DNA from: Rhodoplanes sp963840055
GTDB taxonomy: Bacteria; Pseudomonadota; Alphaproteobacteria; Rhizobiales; Xanthobacteraceae
DNA length: 64,000 nucleotides
Direction: 5' to 3'
Assembly (NCBI GenBank): GCA_963840055.1
Contig: CAWIXM010000008.1
Span: 434,001-498,000, forward strand
Under the pieces are notes generated by a model that ran no database searches, was not told the origin of the DNA, and worked only from the letters and a program-made list of their open reading frames with translations. A program made the position numbers and the translations under genes. Below are positions 33,108 to 41,862 of this stretch, piece by piece. How positions within the stretch are numbered: the first letter of the stretch is position 1; every line of letters starts with the position of its first letter.

Positions 33108-33645
33108 TCATATTTGGACTAACGAAAAGCTTGCAGCGCTCGATCTCAAATCGCTCAAGACTGTCAGAATAAACGCTGAGCGGAAAGGCGTCGCAGATCT
33201 GATTGCGATGTGTGATCAAGTATTGGCGTCCAGAGCAAGAAAGCCAAGCAGGGAGCGTGCCTCGAGTTCCACGCCTGAGGTTGGCGAGATTGTGCTCGAA
33301 TATCACTTCGTGTGCCGAAATGATCGGGGAATTACTTTTAATCCTGATGGCACGTTTTGGAGCACATCGTGGGTTGTCTCCGAAGAGTTGCTCAAAACCA
33401 GTATGCGCTATGGCGCTCGTCTAGCTCTCCATAACTCTAAGATAGAACCTTCCTATCGCCAGGGGATCATAAAGGACTATCGTCGCATTGGCGGTTTCGA
33501 GGATGGGAAAATTGAATCCAGAATCGATTTTCTGGTTTCTCCGGACGACAAATGTTTGCCTTGGGCCGGCACTGGGACGGGAGAAAAAGGCTACAAGCGC
33601 GCTAGAATTTCTGACGCTTCGAGAGTTGCAGCGTTGGAGGAATAG
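33100..33645 (+). CDS. Hypothetical protein inserted between pheS and pheT (181 aa)
   Basis: GTG-started ORF overlapping the pheS end by eight bases: MADHIWTNEKLAALDLKSLK, TVRINAERKGVADLIAMCDQ, then EIVLEYHFVCRNDRGITFNP, TFWSTSWVVSEELLKTSMRY. The sequence is clearly AT-richer than pheS and pheT, with codons unlike its neighbours, suggesting later arrival. The N-terminal 45 residues look like a small helical DNA- or protein-binding unit, the rest a beta-rich domain; I do not recognise the family. It is followed by a duplicated start of pheT and repeats, which supports insertion at this junction. Confidence 0.75.
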   Translation: MADHIWTNEKLAALDLKSLKTVRINAERKGVADLIAMCDQVLASRARKPSRERASSSTPEVGEIVLEYHFVCRNDRGITFNPDGTFWSTSWVVSEELLKTSMRYGARLALHNSKIEPSYRQGIIKDYRRIGGFEDGKIESRIDFLVSPDDKCLPWAGTGTGEKGYKRARISDASRVAALEE

Positions 33646-33652
33646 CACGAGA

Positions 33653-33740
33653 TGAAATTCACCCTCGCCTGGCTGACGGAGCATCTCGATACCGACGCGC
33701 CGCTCAAGCACTCGGTCGCGATCACGCTGACCGACATCTT
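33653..33740 (+). pseudogene. Duplicated 5' fragment of pheT
   Basis: Reads MKFTLAWLTEHLDTDAPL and then diverges (KHSVAITLTDI) before entering a dispersed repeat. The real pheT at 33874 starts MKFTLAWLKEHLDTDEPLDK. About 55 bases are nearly identical. It is best explained as the original pheT start displaced when the upstream ORF and repeats entered, or as a partial duplication. Confidence 0.75.
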
Positions 33741-33868
33741 GCCTCCCCCCTTGAGGGGGAGGCCGGTTCGCCGCAGGCGAACCGGGAGGGGGGTATGACG
33801 AAAACGGCTGACGTCGCAAACTCTGCTCCCTCCCCCGCAAGCGGGGGAGGGAGGTGATCCCGAGCAAT
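33735..33868. repeat. Dispersed hairpin repeats between the duplicated and real pheT starts
   Basis: Two elements: TGCCTCCCCCCTTGAGGGGG with GGTTCGCCGCAGGCGAACC (33733-33795), and CTCCCTCCCCCGCAAGCGGG with GGAGGGAGGTGA (33826-33857). They belong to the same family as those at 23980-24170 and 24628-24690. The second one supplies a GGAGGGAGGTGA that may act as RBS for the real pheT start about 17 bases later. Confidence 0.65.
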
Positions 33869-33873
33869 ACGAA

Positions 33874-36291
33874 ATGAAATTCACTCTCGCCTGGCTGAAA
33901 GAGCATCTCGACACTGACGAGCCGTTGGACAAGCTCGTCGACAAGCTCACCATGATCGGGCTCGAAGTCGAGAACGTCGAGGACAAGGCGAAGGCGCTCG
34001 CGCCCTTCACCATCGCCTATGTGGTCTCGGCGGAGCAGCACCCGAACGCCGACCGCCTGCGCGTATGCATGGTCGATACCGGGACCGGCGCGCCGGTGCA
34101 GGTCGTGTGCGGGGCGCCGAATGCGCGCACCGGCATGAAGGGCGTGTTCTCGCCGCCCGGCACGTTCATTCCCGCCAAAGCCATGACGCTCGCGGTGGGC
34201 AAGATTCGCGGTGTCGAGAGCCATGGGATGCTGTGTTCGGGGGCGGAGCTGCAAATCTCCGAGGATCACACGGGCATCATCGAGTTGCCTGACGACGCCC
34301 CGGTCGGGATGCCTTACGCGGAATGGGCGAAGCTCGATGACCCCGTCATCGAAATCGGCCTCACGCCGAACCGGCCCGATTGCGCGGGCGTCAACGGCAT
34401 TGCGCGCGATCTTGCCGCCGCCGACATGGGCAAGTTCAAGGACGCTCCGATCAGGCCAGTAAAGGGCGAATTTCCCTGTCCGGTGTCGGTCACGCTCGAT
34501 TTCGACGCGACCCCGTCGCTCTGTCCGGCCTTCGCGCTGCGGCTGGTGCGCGGGGTTGCGAACGGGCCGTCGCCGGAGTGGCTACAACGCCGGCTCGCGG
34601 CGATCGGCCTGCGCCCGATCAACCGGCTCGTCGACATCACCAACTTCATCACCTACGACCGCGCCCGCCCGCTGCATGTGTTCGATGCCGCCAAGGTGCG
34701 CGGAAACCTCACTGTGCGCCGCGCCCGCACGGGCGAGACGCTGCTTGCGCTCGACGGCAAGACCTATGCGCTCGACGACTCCATGTGCGTGATCGCCGAT
34801 GAGCAGGGCGTGGAATCGCTTGCCGGCATCATGGGCGGCGAAGCGACCGGCTGCTCGGATGCGACCACCGACGTGTTGATCGAGTCGGCGTTGTGGGACG
34901 ACATCAATATCGCGCTCACTGGCCGCAAGCTCGGCATCAGCTCGGACGCGCGTTATCGCTTCGAGCGCGGGGTCGATCCGGCCTTCACGATTCCTGGCCT
35001 CGAACTCGCGACGCAGATGGTGCTCGAGCTATGCGGGGGCACGCCGTCCGAGATCGTCGTGGCGGGACAAGTGCCCGCAGCGGACCGCGTCATCGACTTT
35101 TCCCTTGATGCGTTGCAACGCCTTGCCGGGCTCGACGCCAGCCCGACCGAGGTAACGCGGGTTCTCACGCGGCTTGGCTTTGCCGTTGCCGGCGAAGGCG
35201 GAAGCCTGAAGGTCGCGGTACCGTCGTGGCGGCCCGACGTGCACGGTAAGGCCGACATTGTCGAGGAGTTGGTGCGCATTCTCGGCGTCGATCGCGTGCC
35301 GCTGACGCTGTTCGAGCGCGGCGAAAGCGGACGCAGCGCGGTGCTCACGCCGATCCAGGTGCGCACGCGCAAGGCCAAGCGCGCGCTCGCCGCGCGCGGG
35401 CTGGTCGAAGCGGTGACTTGGTCGTTCGTCGCCAAGAAGGAGGCGGAGCTGTTCGGCGGCGGCGAGGCGGCGATCGCGCTCGCCAACCCGATCGCAGCGG
35501 AACTCTCCGACATGCGGCCGAGCCTTATCCCGGGACTGGTCGGCGCGGCGCAACGCAACGCCGATCGCGGCTTTGCCGACGTAGCGCTGTTCGAGGTCGG
35601 TCAGATTTTCCGCGGCGACCGGCCGGAGGATCAGTTCACTGCGGCGAGCGGCGTGCGGCGCGGGCTTGCCAGGCCGTTCGGCTCGGGACGTCATTGGCTC
35701 ACCGGCGCCAAGAGTGTCGATGCGTTCGATGTCAAAGCGGACGCGCTCACCGTGCTCGCGGCCGCGGGCGCGCCGGTGCAGGCGCTCCAGGTCGTGCCCG
35801 GAGGGCCCGGCTGGCTGCATCCGGGCCGCTCCGGAACGATCCAGATCGGCCCGCAGAACGTGCTCGGCCATTTTGGCGAACTGCATCCGCGTGCGCTCGA
35901 TGCGCTCGACGCCGAAGGGCCGCTCGTCGCTTTCGAGGTGATCCTCGATCGCATTCCCGAGCCGAAAGCGAAAGCGACGCGCGCCAAGCCGCCGCTCGAA
36001 CTATCGCCGTTCCAGCCGGTCGTGCGCGACTTCGCCTTCATCGTCGATCGCGCGGTGAAGGCGGCCGACCTCGTCCGCGCGGCGCAGGGCGCCGACCGCA
36101 AGCTGATTACGGGTGTGACCATATTCGACGTTTATGAAGGCGCAGGCATCGATCCGGGCAAGAAGTCGCTCGCCATCTCGGCGACATTGCAGCCGCGCGA
36201 GAAGACGCTGACCGATGAGGAGATCGAGGCGGTTGCGCAGAAAATCGTCGCCGAAGTCACCAAGCGCACCGGCGGTGTGCTGCGCGGATAA
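33874..36291 (+). CDS. pheT: Phenylalanyl-tRNA synthetase beta subunit
   Basis: 805-residue beta subunit that binds and edits tRNA-Phe with PheS. The EMAP/tRNA-binding domain covers about 40-150 (VVSAEQHPNADRLRVCMVDT, VCGAPNARTGMKGVFSPPG). B3/B4 editing follows (GVESLAGIMGGEATGC, DARYRFERGVDPAFTIPGLE), then B5 (about 405-480) and the catalytic-like core (ANPIAAELSDMRPSLIPGLV). The C-terminal FDX-ACB domain includes LSPFQPVVRDFAFIVDRAVK and SLAISATLQPREKTLTDEEI. The gene abuts the convergent membrane-protein gene with zero spacing. Confidence 0.97.
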   Translation: MKFTLAWLKEHLDTDEPLDKLVDKLTMIGLEVENVEDKAKALAPFTIAYVVSAEQHPNADRLRVCMVDTGTGAPVQVVCGAPNARTGMKGVFSPPGTFIPAKAMTLAVGKIRGVESHGMLCSGAELQISEDHTGIIELPDDAPVGMPYAEWAKLDDPVIEIGLTPNRPDCAGVNGIARDLAAADMGKFKDAPIRPVKGEFPCPVSVTLDFDATPSLCPAFALRLVRGVANGPSPEWLQRRLAAIGLRPINRLVDITNFITYDRARPLHVFDAAKVRGNLTVRRARTGETLLALDGKTYALDDSMCVIADEQGVESLAGIMGGEATGCSDATTDVLIESALWDDINIALTGRKLGISSDARYRFERGVDPAFTIPGLELATQMVLELCGGTPSEIVVAGQVPAADRVIDFSLDALQRLAGLDASPTEVTRVLTRLGFAVAGEGGSLKVAVPSWRPDVHGKADIVEELVRILGVDRVPLTLFERGESGRSAVLTPIQVRTRKAKRALAARGLVEAVTWSFVAKKEAELFGGGEAAIALANPIAAELSDMRPSLIPGLVGAAQRNADRGFADVALFEVGQIFRGDRPEDQFTAASGVRRGLARPFGSGRHWLTGAKSVDAFDVKADALTVLAAAGAPVQALQVVPGGPGWLHPGRSGTIQIGPQNVLGHFGELHPRALDALDAEGPLVAFEVILDRIPEPKAKATRAKPPLELSPFQPVVRDFAFIVDRAVKAADLVRAAQGADRKLITGVTIFDVYEGAGIDPGKKSLAISATLQPREKTLTDEEIEAVAQKIVAEVTKRTGGVLRG

Positions 36292-37563
36292 TCAAGTCCG
36301 CCGCGCGATCAACCGGCGAACGACGTCCCCCGTAAATACCGCAAAGGCGAGCGCGCCGATCAAGCCGATCCCCGCCGCGCCGCGCACGATCATGCCGTTG
36401 TCGAGGATGATCGCCGCGGCGACCCCCACGACGCCGACGCCGTGGCAGACCGCATGCACGGTGAGCGGCCCTTCGGCCGCCAATTCCGACAACAGGGGAG
36501 GGGCGCCTTTCGGCTGCGTTACATGCATCGAGGCAAGGAACGGGATGATCCGCTGCAAAATGCCGAACAGGAAGGTCATCAGCCAGCCGCCCAGCAGCAC
36601 GAGGCCGAACAGCGTCGCCCCGTTCGGTCCCGCCCAGTCGTACAATGCGGCAAGACCGATCAGCGGCGTGAGCAGCAGGCATGCCCAGGCACAACGCACC
36701 AGGACGAACGACAGACCGAGTTGCTTGCGCATGCCCGTCGAGAGCGCGATGCGCATCAGCCAAAGATGCGCAATCACGGCGCCTAACCCGATCAAGCCCG
36801 CCACGGTCAGGATAGGGGTGCTGCCGAGCAACGCGCCCATCGTCCCGAGCACGATCGCAACGACGGCGGCGGCGAAGGCGGCGTAGGCCGGGCGCTTAGC
36901 CGGCGCGCTCGACAGCGCGAACATAGGCACCAGCACATGGCTGAAGCCGAGCGCGAGCATGCCCATAAAGCCGAAGCCGCCGAGTATCATGTGCGCAAGC
37001 GCGACCGCGGCATGGTCACCGAGGAAGCCGGTCTCGAAGTCGATGGACAGCGCAAGCCCAAGCACAACGAGCGCGATCAGCGCGACGAACGCCGCCCAGC
37101 CATAGGCGGCGACGACCTGAAGGCTGCCGCCGCGGCGCAGATTGTCGGCGAGCAGACCCGCGAACAGGAGAAGTCCCGCCGTCGTCGCCACTGCGCCCAC
37201 GATCAGGACAACCGGATCGTACGCATACATTCCGGCGATCAGCACGATCAGGCCCGGCACGGTGAGCCAGAATACGAGCCGGATCGGCCAGACGGCGGCG
37301 AGCGCCCGCCGCGTCGCTACGGGGAGGAGCTGCACCGCCGCACCGATTGCGGTGGTCGTCAGCACGCCGAGGGTCAACAGATGCACGGCTGCGAGCGCCG
37401 GCCCCAACCCGCCGCGGAAGCTCACGGCCTCCTCGCCGGCGACAAGCAGCACGATCCACAGCGCAATATGGAATACTGCCGCTGCGACGAAAAATCGGAA
37501 CGGCAATGAGGGCGGCAGCAAGCGGCTCTTGGCGCCGCCGAGGAACGTCGCCGCGAGCGTCAC
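36292..37563 (-). CDS. Polytopic membrane protein (COX1/NnrS-like), last gene of the molybdo-enzyme operon
   Basis: A 423-residue inner-membrane protein with about 12 hydrophobic segments. Histidines inside predicted helices (AAAVFHIALW, LAAVHLLTLGVLTTTAIG, ALAHMILGGFGFMGMLALGF, GFSHVLVPMF) resemble the haem-ligand pattern of the COX1/NnrS-like superfamily, so it may bind haem. The GTG start overlaps the stop of the TusA-like gene by four bases (GTGA). Its place at the end of a tightly coupled operon for a molybdenum hydroxylase-type enzyme suggests a role in electron transfer or export, which is inference. Confidence 0.7.
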   Translation of the reverse strand: MTLAATFLGGAKSRLLPPSLPFRFFVAAAVFHIALWIVLLVAGEEAVSFRGGLGPALAAVHLLTLGVLTTTAIGAAVQLLPVATRRALAAVWPIRLVFWLTVPGLIVLIAGMYAYDPVVLIVGAVATTAGLLLFAGLLADNLRRGGSLQVVAAYGWAAFVALIALVVLGLALSIDFETGFLGDHAAVALAHMILGGFGFMGMLALGFSHVLVPMFALSSAPAKRPAYAAFAAAVVAIVLGTMGALLGSTPILTVAGLIGLGAVIAHLWLMRIALSTGMRKQLGLSFVLVRCAWACLLLTPLIGLAALYDWAGPNGATLFGLVLLGGWLMTFLFGILQRIIPFLASMHVTQPKGAPPLLSELAAEGPLTVHAVCHGVGVVGVAAAIILDNGMIVRGAAGIGLIGALAFAVFTGDVVRRLIARRT

Positions 37564-37853
37564 GCGCGCATGCGCACGAGGCGCAGCCGCACTTCGTCCT
37601 CACAACTCGGATCGCCGCAAGATGACGCGACGACTTCGTGGCTCCAGCCACGCTCGTCGAGTTCCGGGTAGAGGAACAGCGGCTCTTGATCGAGATGCAC
37701 GATGATCACATTGCCCACATCGCCGCGCTCGATCAGGCCCAGCGTCTGCACCAGCGGCGCGGGACATTCGAGCCCGCGGACGTCGAGATGCACGCCGTCC
37801 GACGTGGTCCAGATGCGGGAGCCGTCGGGGGATTCGCAGTCACAGCTCATCAA
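37560..37853 (-). CDS. TusA/SirA-like sulfurtransferase (DUF2249-type)
   Basis: About 97 residues. The TusA motif is HLDVRGLECPAPLVQTLGLI, with the active Cys in ECPAP. It is followed by LDQEPLFLYPELDERGW, typical of the DUF2249 branch, and an extra C-terminal Cys pair (SSCGDPSCEDE). TusA-type proteins carry persulfide sulfur, in E. coli for tRNA thiolation and molybdenum-cofactor synthesis. The start is TTG (37853) or the next ATG (37850), which overlaps the upstream stop (TTGATG). The stop overlaps the next start. Delivery of sulfur to the molybdo-enzyme encoded upstream is a plausible inference. Confidence 0.8.
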   Translation of the reverse strand: MMSCDCESPDGSRIWTTSDGVHLDVRGLECPAPLVQTLGLIERGDVGNVIIVHLDQEPLFLYPELDERGWSHEVVASSCGDPSCEDEVRLRLVRMRA

Positions 37854-38835
37854 GTCTTTCCCTGCAGGCCGGCGAGCCGGGCGGCCAGGCGGCGCGCAAG
37901 CGCGGCGGCGGCCAGCCGGCGATAGTTGGCGGAAGCAAGCGTCGTGCGCATCGGTTGCACCTGTTTTTGCACGAGCTTGTCAAGCCGCGCCAAGCGCTTC
38001 TTCGTCGAGCGGGCGGCCGAGGAAGCTCTCGGTCTCCTCCAGCAGGAAGGGCCGCGAGTTGGTGCCGGTCAGACCGACGCGAAACTCCGACACGGCGTCG
38101 CCGGCCATCGCCAGGCTGACCGCGACCCCGGCCAGGGGAAAATCGATCGAGCCGCGCAGCCGCGCCTTGGCGTAGGCCGACGGCGGCGGCGCGGCGGGAA
38201 GCTGTACGCAGATGACAAGCTCGCCCGGCGCAAGCTTCAGGTGCGCGCGGCCGTCCTCCGATGTAAAGATCGCCGAGCGGAATGCGGCGGCGACCGGCGG
38301 GGCCCAGGATTTCGATCTCGGCGCCGAGCACCATCAAGGCTGGGGCGAGATCGCCGCTGAAGGCGGCGTGGCAGCGCTTGCCTTGCGGCGCGACGTGGCA
38401 GGTGTCGCCGCGATTCTTGAGGCAGTATTGGTTGGCGTGCCGCCACCATTCGCTCTGATTGTAATAGATGCAGCGCGTATCGAGGCAGAGATTGCCGCCG
38501 ACGGTCGCCATGCTGCGGTGACTGGGCCCGGCGATCGCTTCGGCAGCCTCGGCCACGGCGCGATAGCGTTCGCGGATGCCGGGGTCGCTGGCAAGACGCG
38601 CGAGCGTCACCCCGGCGCCGATGCGCGCGCCGGCGCCAGTGATCTCGAACTCGTTGAGCACATCGACCCCGGAAAGGTCGATCAGGAGATCGGGCTGGCG
38701 AATGCCGCGCCGGATGTTGACCATGAGGTCGGTGCCGCCGGCGATGTAGCGGCTCTGCGCATTCTCGGAACACAGCGCGATCGCGGCTTCGACATCGCGC
38801 GGACGGGCGACTTGGAACGGCGCAAGCTCAGTCAT
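37850..38835 (-). CDS. hcrB: 4-hydroxybenzoyl-CoA reductase-type FAD/[4Fe-4S] beta subunit (two apparent frameshifts)
   Basis: The FAD-binding subunit of a xanthine-dehydrogenase-family enzyme. The start is MTELAPFQVARPRDVEAAIA; FAD loops are YIAGGTDLMVNIRRG and PSHRSMATVGGNLCLDT. The decisive feature is an insert with Cys122, Cys138, Cys146 and Cys155 (RCIYYNQSEWW, QYCLKNRGDTCHV, GKRCHAAFSGD), the extra [4Fe-4S] site known only from the 4-hydroxybenzoyl-CoA reductase class. The frame breaks near 38265, continuing one base off as AIFTSEDGRAHLKLAPGELV and FRVGLTGTNSRPFLLEETES. It breaks again near 37990, ending KLVQKQVQPMRTTLASANYR to LAGLQGKT. Both equal one extra base. Confidence 0.85.
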
Positions 38836-41165
38836 GACGCGGCCTTTCGCATGGCGTCGCGGCGGGCCTTGCGGCGCCGCTCGACCAGCGCTTCAACGAC
38901 GCGGTCCGGCGTTACCGGCAGTTGGTCGAGGTCGATGCCGACCGCGTTGGCGATGGCGTTGACGAGCGCAGGCGGCGCGCTCGCGAGTGCGCCTTCACTC
39001 GCCTCCTTGGCGCCGAACGGCCCGTTCGGGTCGATGCTCTCGACGATGTGCACTTCGATCGGCGGCGATTCCGCGCTGGTCGCGACGCGGTATTCGAGCA
39101 TGCTCGCATGCGCGGGCAGGCCTTCGAGATACCGGGTCTCCTCGGCAACTCCCTGACCCAAGCCCATCCACACCGAGCCTTCGATCTGGCCTTCGACGGC
39201 AAGCGGGTTGATCGCACGGCCGCAATCGAGCGCGGCCCAGATCTTGTCGACCGACACCTCGCCGGTGTCCTCGTCGACGCTCACTTCGACCACCTGCGCT
39301 GCATAGCTGAAGCCCATGGTGGAACCGACCGCGCCGCCCTTGTGCTTGCCGCCCTGCGCTTCCGGCGGACAGGTGAAGGTGCCTTTCGCCGTGATCGTGC
39401 CCTCATCCACCAACGCTTCGCGCACGACCTCGTCGAACGAAAGCACCGATTGTCCGCCGTAGCCGACCCGGAACACGCCGTGCTCGGCGATCACGTCCTC
39501 CGGGCGCGCTTCAAGCTTGCGCGCCGCGGCGTCGATCAGCAGCGACTTCAAGTTTTTCGCCGCGTCGATCGCGGCGTTGCCGACCATGAAGGTGATACGC
39601 GAGGAATACGCGCCGTTGTCCTTCGGGGTAATTGCGCTGTCGCCGGCAATGACCCGCACCCGCTCGATGGGAACGCCAAGCGTGTCGGACACCGCGATCG
39701 CCACCATGGTCGAGGAGCCTTGGCCGATATCGGCGGCGCCGGTGAGCGCGGTGATCCCGCCATCGAAGTCGACCTTGACGTTGACGGTGGCGTGCGGCTC
39801 GCCGGTCCAGTGGATCGGCTTCGCCGCGCCGCTGACATAATGGGAACAGGCCAAACCCAGACCCTTGCCGCGCGGCAGCTTGCCGATGCGCTCACGCCAG
39901 CCGCTCGCCTTCTCCACGCGGTCGAGGCACTCGGCGAGACCGTAGCTGTTGATGGTGAGGTCGTTGGCGGTGCGCATCGGCGCATGCAACAGGTTCTTCC
40001 GGCGCACCTCGAACGGGTCGAAGCCGAGCTCGCGCGCCATGCGATCGACCAGCACCTCGAAGGCGTGGCGCACCGTGACCCCGCCGTGGCCGCGCATCGC
40101 CCCGCAGGGTGGCAGGTTCGCGTAAACGCGGTAGCCGTCGTATTTGATCGCGGGAATGTCATAGATGCCGTGCAGCAGCGCTCCGGCGTAGAGGATGGTG
40201 ACGATGCCGTAACCCGCATAGGCGCCGCCGCGCTGGGTCACCTCCGCCTCGCACGCGGTCATGCGGCCGTCCTTGGTCATGCCGAGCTTGATGCGCATCG
40301 AGGTCTGCGGCCGGGCGCGATGGGTGAGGAAGTTCTCCTCGCGCGTCAGCTCCATCATCACCTTGCCTTGCGCGGCGCGCGCGAGCAGCGCGGTGATGAT
40401 CTCGAAATTGAGCACCTCGACGCGGGCGCCGAACCCGCCCCCGACGAACGGCTTGATCACGCGGATGCGCGACTGTTCCATCTCCAGGCAGCGCGCCAGC
40501 ATCAGGTGCAGGTAGTAGGTCACCTGCGAGGTGCTGCGCATGGTCAGGCGTTCGGTGAACGGGTCGTATTCCACGAGCGCCGCATGTAGCTCGATCTGCG
40601 CATGGTTCACCTCGGCGCAGTCGATATTGACCTCGCGCACGAGGTCGGCTTCGGCGAAGCCTTGCGCCACGTCGCCGAACGTATGGTGGACCTGACGTTC
40701 GAGATTGCCGGGCTTGTCGTGATGAATGAGGGTCGCGTCCGGCGCGCGCGCCGCCTGCGCCGTGTAATAGCCGGGCAGTTCGCGCACCTCGAACTCGATC
40801 AGGTCGAGAGCCCGTTGCGCGGTCGCCGCATCGACCGCGGCGACGGCTGCAACCGGCTCGCCACGGTAACGGACCTTGTCGCGCGCCATGGGATACTCGT
40901 TCATGGCGACCGGCAGCACGCCATAGGGGTGCCGGCAGTCCTCGCCGGTGACGATCGCGACCACGCCCTCGAGCGCGCGTGCCTTCGACACGTCGAGGCG
41001 CAAAATCTCACCGTGACTGACCGGGCTGCGGAAAATCCGGCCGACCAGCGCGTCGGCATGATTGAGATCGGCAGTATAAAGCGCCTTGCCGGTGACCTTC
41101 TCGATGCCGTCGATGAGCGGGACGCGCCGCCGCTCGGCTTCGAACTGCGCCGTTACTTCGTTCAT
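38832..41165 (-). CDS. hcrA: 4-hydroxybenzoyl-CoA reductase-type molybdopterin alpha subunit
   Basis: Large molybdenum-cofactor subunit, about 777 residues from the start MNEVTAQFEAERRRVPLIDG. This start is set by the ATGA overlap with the upstream gene; the longer frame to 41333 only runs inside it. Motifs include KVTGKALYTADLNHADALVG, GGGFGARVEVLNFEIITALL, YANLPPCGAMRGHGGVTVRH, ADIGQGSSTMVAIAVSDTLG, and near the end FGAKEASEGALASAPPALVN with the Glu expected at the Mo site. It removes a ring hydroxyl or hydroxylates a related substrate with the two partner subunits; the substrate here is unproven. Confidence 0.87.
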   Translation of the reverse strand: MNEVTAQFEAERRRVPLIDGIEKVTGKALYTADLNHADALVGRIFRSPVSHGEILRLDVSKARALEGVVAIVTGEDCRHPYGVLPVAMNEYPMARDKVRYRGEPVAAVAAVDAATAQRALDLIEFEVRELPGYYTAQAARAPDATLIHHDKPGNLERQVHHTFGDVAQGFAEADLVREVNIDCAEVNHAQIELHAALVEYDPFTERLTMRSTSQVTYYLHLMLARCLEMEQSRIRVIKPFVGGGFGARVEVLNFEIITALLARAAQGKVMMELTREENFLTHRARPQTSMRIKLGMTKDGRMTACEAEVTQRGGAYAGYGIVTILYAGALLHGIYDIPAIKYDGYRVYANLPPCGAMRGHGGVTVRHAFEVLVDRMARELGFDPFEVRRKNLLHAPMRTANDLTINSYGLAECLDRVEKASGWRERIGKLPRGKGLGLACSHYVSGAAKPIHWTGEPHATVNVKVDFDGGITALTGAADIGQGSSTMVAIAVSDTLGVPIERVRVIAGDSAITPKDNGAYSSRITFMVGNAAIDAAKNLKSLLIDAAARKLEARPEDVIAEHGVFRVGYGGQSVLSFDEVVREALVDEGTITAKGTFTCPPEAQGGKHKGGAVGSTMGFSYAAQVVEVSVDEDTGEVSVDKIWAALDCGRAINPLAVEGQIEGSVWMGLGQGVAEETRYLEGLPAHASMLEYRVATSAESPPIEVHIVESIDPNGPFGAKEASEGALASAPPALVNAIANAVGIDLDQLPVTPDRVVEALVERRRKARRDAMRKAAS

Positions 41166-41653
41166 CGGGCGGCCTCCGCGGCGGTCTGCACGGATTCGAT
41201 GATTTTCACATAGCCGGTGCATCGGCACAGATTGCCGGCTAAGGCCTCGCGGATCTCGTCCTCGTCGGGATGCGGATTTTGCCGCAGCAGTGCTTCCGCC
41301 GCCATGATCATGCCCGGCGTGCAATAGCCGCACTGGGTCCCGAGCTTCTCGTGGAAGGCGCGCTGCAGCGCGCTTGGGCGGCTATAGGCGGCCAATCCTT
41401 CGATGGTCTCGACGGAGCGGCCGGCGCAGCGCACGGCGAGGGTGAGGCAGGACAGGACCGGCCGGTCGTCGACGAGCACGGTGCAGGCGCCGCATTCGCC
41501 GCCGTCACAGCCCATCTTGGTGCCGGTCAGCCCGGCGACGTCGCGCAGATAATCGATGAGGAGTTGATTGTCGGCGACGGCGTCTTCGCGCCAGCGTCCG
41601 TTCACCTTCAATCGGACGAGTTCTTTGCTGGGCAACAAAGGGTTTTTGCTCAT
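41162..41653 (-). CDS. hcrC: 4-hydroxybenzoyl-CoA reductase-type [2Fe-2S] gamma subunit
   Basis: A 163-residue electron-transfer subunit with two [2Fe-2S] clusters. The plant-type cluster has Cys49, Cys54, Cys57 and Cys69 (KMGCDGGECGACTVLVDDRP, VLSC). The helical cluster has Cys108, Cys111, Cys143 and Cys145 (GTQCGYCTPGMIMAAEALL, NLCRCTGYVK). This is the first gene of a five-gene chain in which each stop overlaps the next start: gamma, alpha, beta, TusA-like, membrane protein. Confidence 0.9.
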   Translation of the reverse strand: MSKNPLLPSKELVRLKVNGRWREDAVADNQLLIDYLRDVAGLTGTKMGCDGGECGACTVLVDDRPVLSCLTLAVRCAGRSVETIEGLAAYSRPSALQRAFHEKLGTQCGYCTPGMIMAAEALLRQNPHPDEDEIREALAGNLCRCTGYVKIIESVQTAAEAAR

Positions 41654-41862
41654 TGGAACGCCTTCCTCTCCCCGTCGGCCGGTCTTATCGTCGGTCTTGC
41701 CGGCATCTCACCGGCGCCCCCGGTCGAAATCAAGTCCGACCTTGCGGACGCCGTTTGCGACAAAGTAGCATTTCGGCACGAAAATACCTAATTAAATTCG
41801 CAGCGCAATACCGATTTTTTATTGGCCGATGACTCGCCGTGGACGGCGTCCGGCCGCACCGC

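Noticed and set aside
38922..40589. A 555-codon frame antisense to the molybdopterin subunit gene
   Set aside because: His/Arg/Asp-rich shadow translation; the opposite strand has clear motifs.
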